DNA of 9,054 nt from Alphaproteobacteria bacterium. GTDB taxonomy: Bacteria > Pseudomonadota > Alphaproteobacteria > DSM-16000 > Inquilinaceae. Every line of letters starts with the position of its first letter. Position 1 is the stretch's first letter. Shown piece after piece: positions 6,912 through 9,054 of this stretch. The stretch is taken from NCBI GenBank assembly GCA_029263555.1, contig JAJUFW010000081.1, positions 1 through 9,054 of the forward strand, written 5' to 3'. The position numbers and the translations under genes are program-made. The notes beneath the pieces are model-generated. The model ran no database searches. It was not told the DNA's origin and saw only the letters and a program-made list of their open reading frames with translations.

Positions 6912-7379
6912 TCAGACGGAGCGCGGTTCCGGCGTTGCGTCGACCTTTTTCGGGGCATAGAGCTCCGCCGCGCGGGCCTCGAAGGCGGCGACCATGCGCT
7001 TGAAGGCCTCGTTGAAAAGCGTGCCGATGAGCGACTGCAGCAGCTTCGAGCGGAACTCAAAATCGACGTAGAAATCGATTTCGCAGCCTTGCGGATGCGG
7101 CCGGAACTTCCAGTGATTGTTCAAGTGCCGGAGCGGTCCTTCGATGTACTGGACATCGATCAGCTCGGGGCGGTGCAGAGACACCTCCGACGTGAACCGC
7201 TCCCGGATCATTTTGAAACCGATGATCAGATCGGCGATGATCTTGTCGCCCGAACGCCGACGGACCCGGCACGCGATGCACCAGGGCAGGAACTTCGGGT
7301 AACTCTCCACATCCGCAACCAGGTCGAACAGTTGCTCGGGGGTATACGGCAGAACGCGTTTTTCGGCGTGCGTGGGCAT
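6912..7379 (-). CDS. RatA/Coq10-like START-domain protein
   Basis: A 155-residue protein of the SRPBCC/START superfamily, closest to the RatA/Coq10 branch. The start MPTHAEKRVLPYTPEQLFDL and the following DVESYPKFLPWC are the family hallmark, and a final amphipathic helix (FNEAFKRMVAAFEARAAEL) closes the hydrophobic pocket. Mitochondrial Coq10 binds ubiquinone and aids its use in respiration. Escherichia coli RatA was described as a ribosome-association toxin, but the alphaproteobacterial proteins look more like Coq10, and no antitoxin-like partner adjoins it here. It lies 46 bp after lipA on the same strand and converges on the DUF429 gene with a 10-bp gap. An AAGGG lies only 2 bases before the ATG, which is unusually close, but the conserved N-terminus supports this start. 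Confidence 0.9.
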   Translation of the reverse strand: MPTHAEKRVLPYTPEQLFDLVADVESYPKFLPWCIACRVRRRSGDKIIADLIIGFKMIRERFTSEVSLHRPELIDVQYIEGPLRHLNNHWKFRPHPQGCEIDFYVDFEFRSKLLQSLIGTLFNEAFKRMVAAFEARAAELYAPKKVDATPEPRSV

Positions 7380-7425
7380 CGCCCTTAAATGGCCTTTCGT
7401 CCGGATTTTTCCATTGTCGGCCGGA

Positions 7426-8415
7426 TCATTCCGCGGCTGACGCGGCCGCGAGTTCGACCAGGTTCATCGAAGCGAGGCCCGCCAGCCTAGCCTCCCGCGC
7501 CGCCCGCAGCTTCGCGAAGTCGCCATCGGCATGATATGAAGAACGCGTCAGCGGGCTTGCCGAAATCAGCAGGAACCCCTTGCCCCGTCCGACCTTTTCG
7601 TAGGCCGCGAACTCGTCGGGCGTGACGAAGCGGTCGACCCTGGCATGCTTCGGCGTCGGTTGCAGATACTGACCGATCGTCATGAAGTCGACATCCGCCG
7701 CACGCAAGTCGTCCATGACCTGGTGAACCTCCTCCCGGGTCTCTCCCAGCCCGACCATAATTCCGGACTTGGTGAAGATCGAGGGATCCAGCTCCTTCAC
7801 GCGGTTCAGCAGGTTCAGCGACGTGAAATAGCGCGCCCCGGGGCGGATCGTCGGGTAGAGCCGCGGCACCGTCTCGAGATTGTGGTTGAAGACATCCGGC
7901 TGGGCTTCCACCACGATTTCGAGCGCGCCCTTCTTCCCCTTGAAGTCCGGGGTCAGTATCTCGATCGTAGTGTCGGGAGACGCGCGGCGGACCGCGTTGA
8001 TCACATCCGCGAAGTGCTGGGCGCCGCCGTCCTCAAGATCATCCCGGTCGACCGAGGTGATAACGATATGGTTGAGCCCCACGCGGGTGACCATTTCGGC
8101 CACATGTTCGGGCTCGTGCGGGTCCAGGGCATCCGGCTTGCCGGTCGCGACGTTGCAGAAGGCGCAGGCCCGCGTGCAGACCGATCCGAGGATCATGACC
8201 GTGGCGTGCCCCTTCGACCAGCACTCGCCGATATTGGGACAGGCTGCTTCCTCGCACACGGTCGCAAGCTGCAGGTTGCGCATCAGCTGCCGGGTCTCGT
8301 GGTACTCCTTCGAGACCGGCGCCTTGACCCGGATCCAGGACGGCTTGCGCTGGATCGGGTTGTCCGGGCGATGGGCCTTTTCGGGATGCCGGACCTTGTC
8401 GGGCGCTATGGCCAT
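7426..8415 (-). CDS. lipA: Lipoyl synthase LipA
   Basis: A 329-residue radical SAM enzyme that inserts two sulfurs into protein-bound octanoyl chains to make the lipoyl cofactor of 2-oxoacid dehydrogenases and the glycine cleavage system. Both iron-sulfur clusters are visible. The auxiliary cluster is at C54, C59 and C65 (CEEACPNIGEC), and the radical SAM cluster at C80, C84 and C87 (CTRACAFC). The RSSYHA motif at 291-296 supplies the serine that completes the auxiliary cluster in LipA structures. VTSVDRDDLEDGGAQHFA and the GLGET stretch are further signatures. The length is normal. An AGGGA 5 bases before the ATG supports the start. It follows lpdA by 107 bp; LpdA reoxidises the cofactor that LipA makes, so the pairing is functional. 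Confidence 0.97.
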   Translation of the reverse strand: MAIAPDKVRHPEKAHRPDNPIQRKPSWIRVKAPVSKEYHETRQLMRNLQLATVCEEAACPNIGECWSKGHATVMILGSVCTRACAFCNVATGKPDALDPHEPEHVAEMVTRVGLNHIVITSVDRDDLEDGGAQHFADVINAVRRASPDTTIEILTPDFKGKKGALEIVVEAQPDVFNHNLETVPRLYPTIRPGARYFTSLNLLNRVKELDPSIFTKSGIMVGLGETREEVHQVMDDLRAADVDFMTIGQYLQPTPKHARVDRFVTPDEFAAYEKVGRGKGFLLISASPLTRSSYHADGDFAKLRAAREARLAGLASMNLVELAAASAAE

Positions 8416-8420
8416 CTCGT

Positions 8421-8425
8421 TCCCT
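8421..8425 (-). promoter_or_regulatory. Ribosome binding site of lipA
   Basis: On the minus strand this reads AGGGA and ends 5 bases before the lipA ATG at 8415. It supports that start codon. Confidence 0.6.
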
Positions 8426-8436
8426 GAGGTCGTTGA

Positions 8437-8454
8437 TCAGTCAAGCTCGACTGA
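8437..8454. repeat. Inverted repeat upstream of lipA, possible operator
   Basis: TCAGTC and GACTGA form perfect 6-bp arms around a 6-base centre that itself contains AGCT, making an 18-bp nearly palindromic site. It begins 22 bp upstream of the lipA ATG, a position where a bound repressor would block expression or a hairpin would affect the leader. No known operator is recognised. Confidence 0.4.
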
Positions 8455-8464
8455 ACATAAGCGT

Positions 8465-8483
8465 CTTGGCGCGCGAGGCCAAG
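8465..8483. repeat. Hairpin-forming inverted repeat in the lpdA-lipA gap
   Basis: CTTGGC and GCCAAG pair perfectly over 6 bp with a 7-base GC-rich loop. It abuts the next inverted repeat at 8483-8499. It could form a stem in the lpdA-lipA transcript, but no run of T follows on the minus strand. Confidence 0.4.
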
Positions 8484-8499
8484 GCGGCCGCAAGCCGCC
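8483..8499 (-). terminator. GC-rich hairpin after lpdA, weak terminator or attenuator
   Basis: On the minus strand GGCGGC and GCCGCC pair perfectly with a 5-base loop (TTGCG), 24 bases after the lpdA stop. A stable stem is expected, but only TTGG follows rather than a U-tract, so intrinsic termination would be weak. It may instead protect the lpdA 3' end or partly separate lpdA from lipA expression. Confidence 0.35.
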
Positions 8500-8522
8500 C
8501 TGCCCCGCGTCCGGCGAAGGAC

Positions 8523-9054
8523 TTAGAAGTGAATGGCCCGGCCATAGGCGTCGAGCACACTTTCGTGCATCATCTCCGACAGCGTCGGATGCGGGAACAC
8601 GGTGTGCATCAGCTCGGCCTCGGTCGTCTCCAGGGTCCGGGCGATGCCGAATCCCTGGATCAGCTCCGTGACCTCGGCGCCGACCATGTGCGCCCCCAGA
8701 AGCTCGCCGGTCCGGGCATCGAAGACGGTTTTGACCATCCCCTCGGGCTCGCCGAGCGCGATCGCCTTGCCGTTGCCAATGAACGGGAACCGGCCGATTT
8801 TCACCTCGTGCCCGAGCTGCTTCGCCTTGCTTTCGGTAAGGCCGACGCTCGCGACCTGCGGCGTGCAGTAGGTGCAACCGGGGATCCTGGTCACGTCGAG
8901 CGGATGGACGTCGTTGAGGCCGGCGATCTTCTCGACGCAGATGATGCCTTCGTGGCTCGCCTTGTGGGCCAGCCAGGGCGGGCCGACGACATCGCCGATC
9001 GCATAGACGCCGGGCTCGTCGGTGCGCAGATACTCATCGACGACAATGTGCCCG
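8523..9054 (-). CDS. lpdA: Dihydrolipoamide dehydrogenase (E3), C-terminal part
   Basis: The last 176 residues of an FAD- and NAD-dependent dihydrolipoamide dehydrogenase; the rest lies beyond the right edge, including the redox-active Cys pair. The fragment begins near the end of the NAD/FAD domains with RTDEPGVYAIGDV, the second FAD-binding motif. It continues into the dimerisation domain (IPGCTYCTPQVASVGLTES) and ends with FPHPTLSEMMHE, whose His (about 155 of the fragment) and Glu (160) are the conserved catalytic pair. The wording of the IPGCTYCTPQ region resembles pyruvate dehydrogenase-linked E3 proteins of alphaproteobacteria. lipA lies downstream on the same strand, which fits a pyruvate dehydrogenase-lipoate cluster. 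Confidence 0.95.
   Translation of the reverse strand, partial: GHIVVDEYLRTDEPGVYAIGDVVGPPWLAHKASHEGIICVEKIAGLNDVHPLDVTRIPGCTYCTPQVASVGLTESKAKQLGHEVKIGRFPFIGNGKAIALGEPEGMVKTVFDARTGELLGAHMVGAEVTELIQGFGIARTLETTEAELMHTVFPHPTLSEMMHESVLDAYGRAIHF

Noticed and set aside
6912..7379. RatA as part of a toxin-antitoxin pair
   Set aside because: No RatB-like or other antitoxin-like gene adjoins it. Its neighbours are lipA and a convergent DUF429 gene, and the Coq10-like role fits the family better.

Overview
The window is a gene-dense, GC-rich stretch of chromosome from an alphaproteobacterium, most likely in or near the Rhodospirillales. The main evidence is the dusB(nifR3)-ntrB-ntrC-ntrY order, a fused ispDF gene, a CinA protein reduced to its C-terminal domain, and a neighbouring lpdA-lipA-ratA(coq10) block. 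This synteny is familiar from alphaproteobacterial genomes. I cannot name the genus. No RNA genes, CRISPR arrays, insertion sequences or prophage genes are visible, and no gap between genes exceeds about 160 bases.

Positions 1-3795, all minus strand, hold the nitrogen-regulation operon. It reads dusB, ntrB, ntrC, then the first 42 codons of ntrY, which runs off the left edge. dusB/ntrB and ntrB/ntrC are joined by TGATG stop-start overlaps. ntrY follows ntrC after a 61-bp gap. NtrB and NtrC are a sensor kinase and sigma-54 activator pair with all diagnostic motifs present.

Positions 3796-3954 are a divergent intergenic region. It holds short inverted and direct repeats, candidate promoters in both directions, and a six-codon upstream reading frame whose stop overlaps the ispDF start.

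Positions 3955-6901, plus strand, form a tightly packed operon: ispDF (isoprenoid precursors), pgpA (phosphatidylglycerol synthesis), cinA/pncC (pyridine nucleotide salvage) and a DUF429-like RNase H-fold protein of unknown function. Two of the three junctions are ATGA overlaps and the third is a 9-bp gap carrying a ribosome binding site.

Positions 6912-9054, minus strand, hold lpdA (3' part only), lipA and ratA/coq10-like. LipA makes the lipoyl cofactor that LpdA reoxidises. The RatA/Coq10 protein belongs to a family that handles ubiquinone, whose tail comes from the IspD/IspF pathway. The 107-bp lpdA-lipA gap has three perfect short inverted repeats.

Overall this is ordinary core genome. 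I found no convincing new system. The points most worth a second look are the DUF429 gene coupled to cinA, the mini-ORF in front of ispDF, and the palindromes in the two larger intergenic regions.
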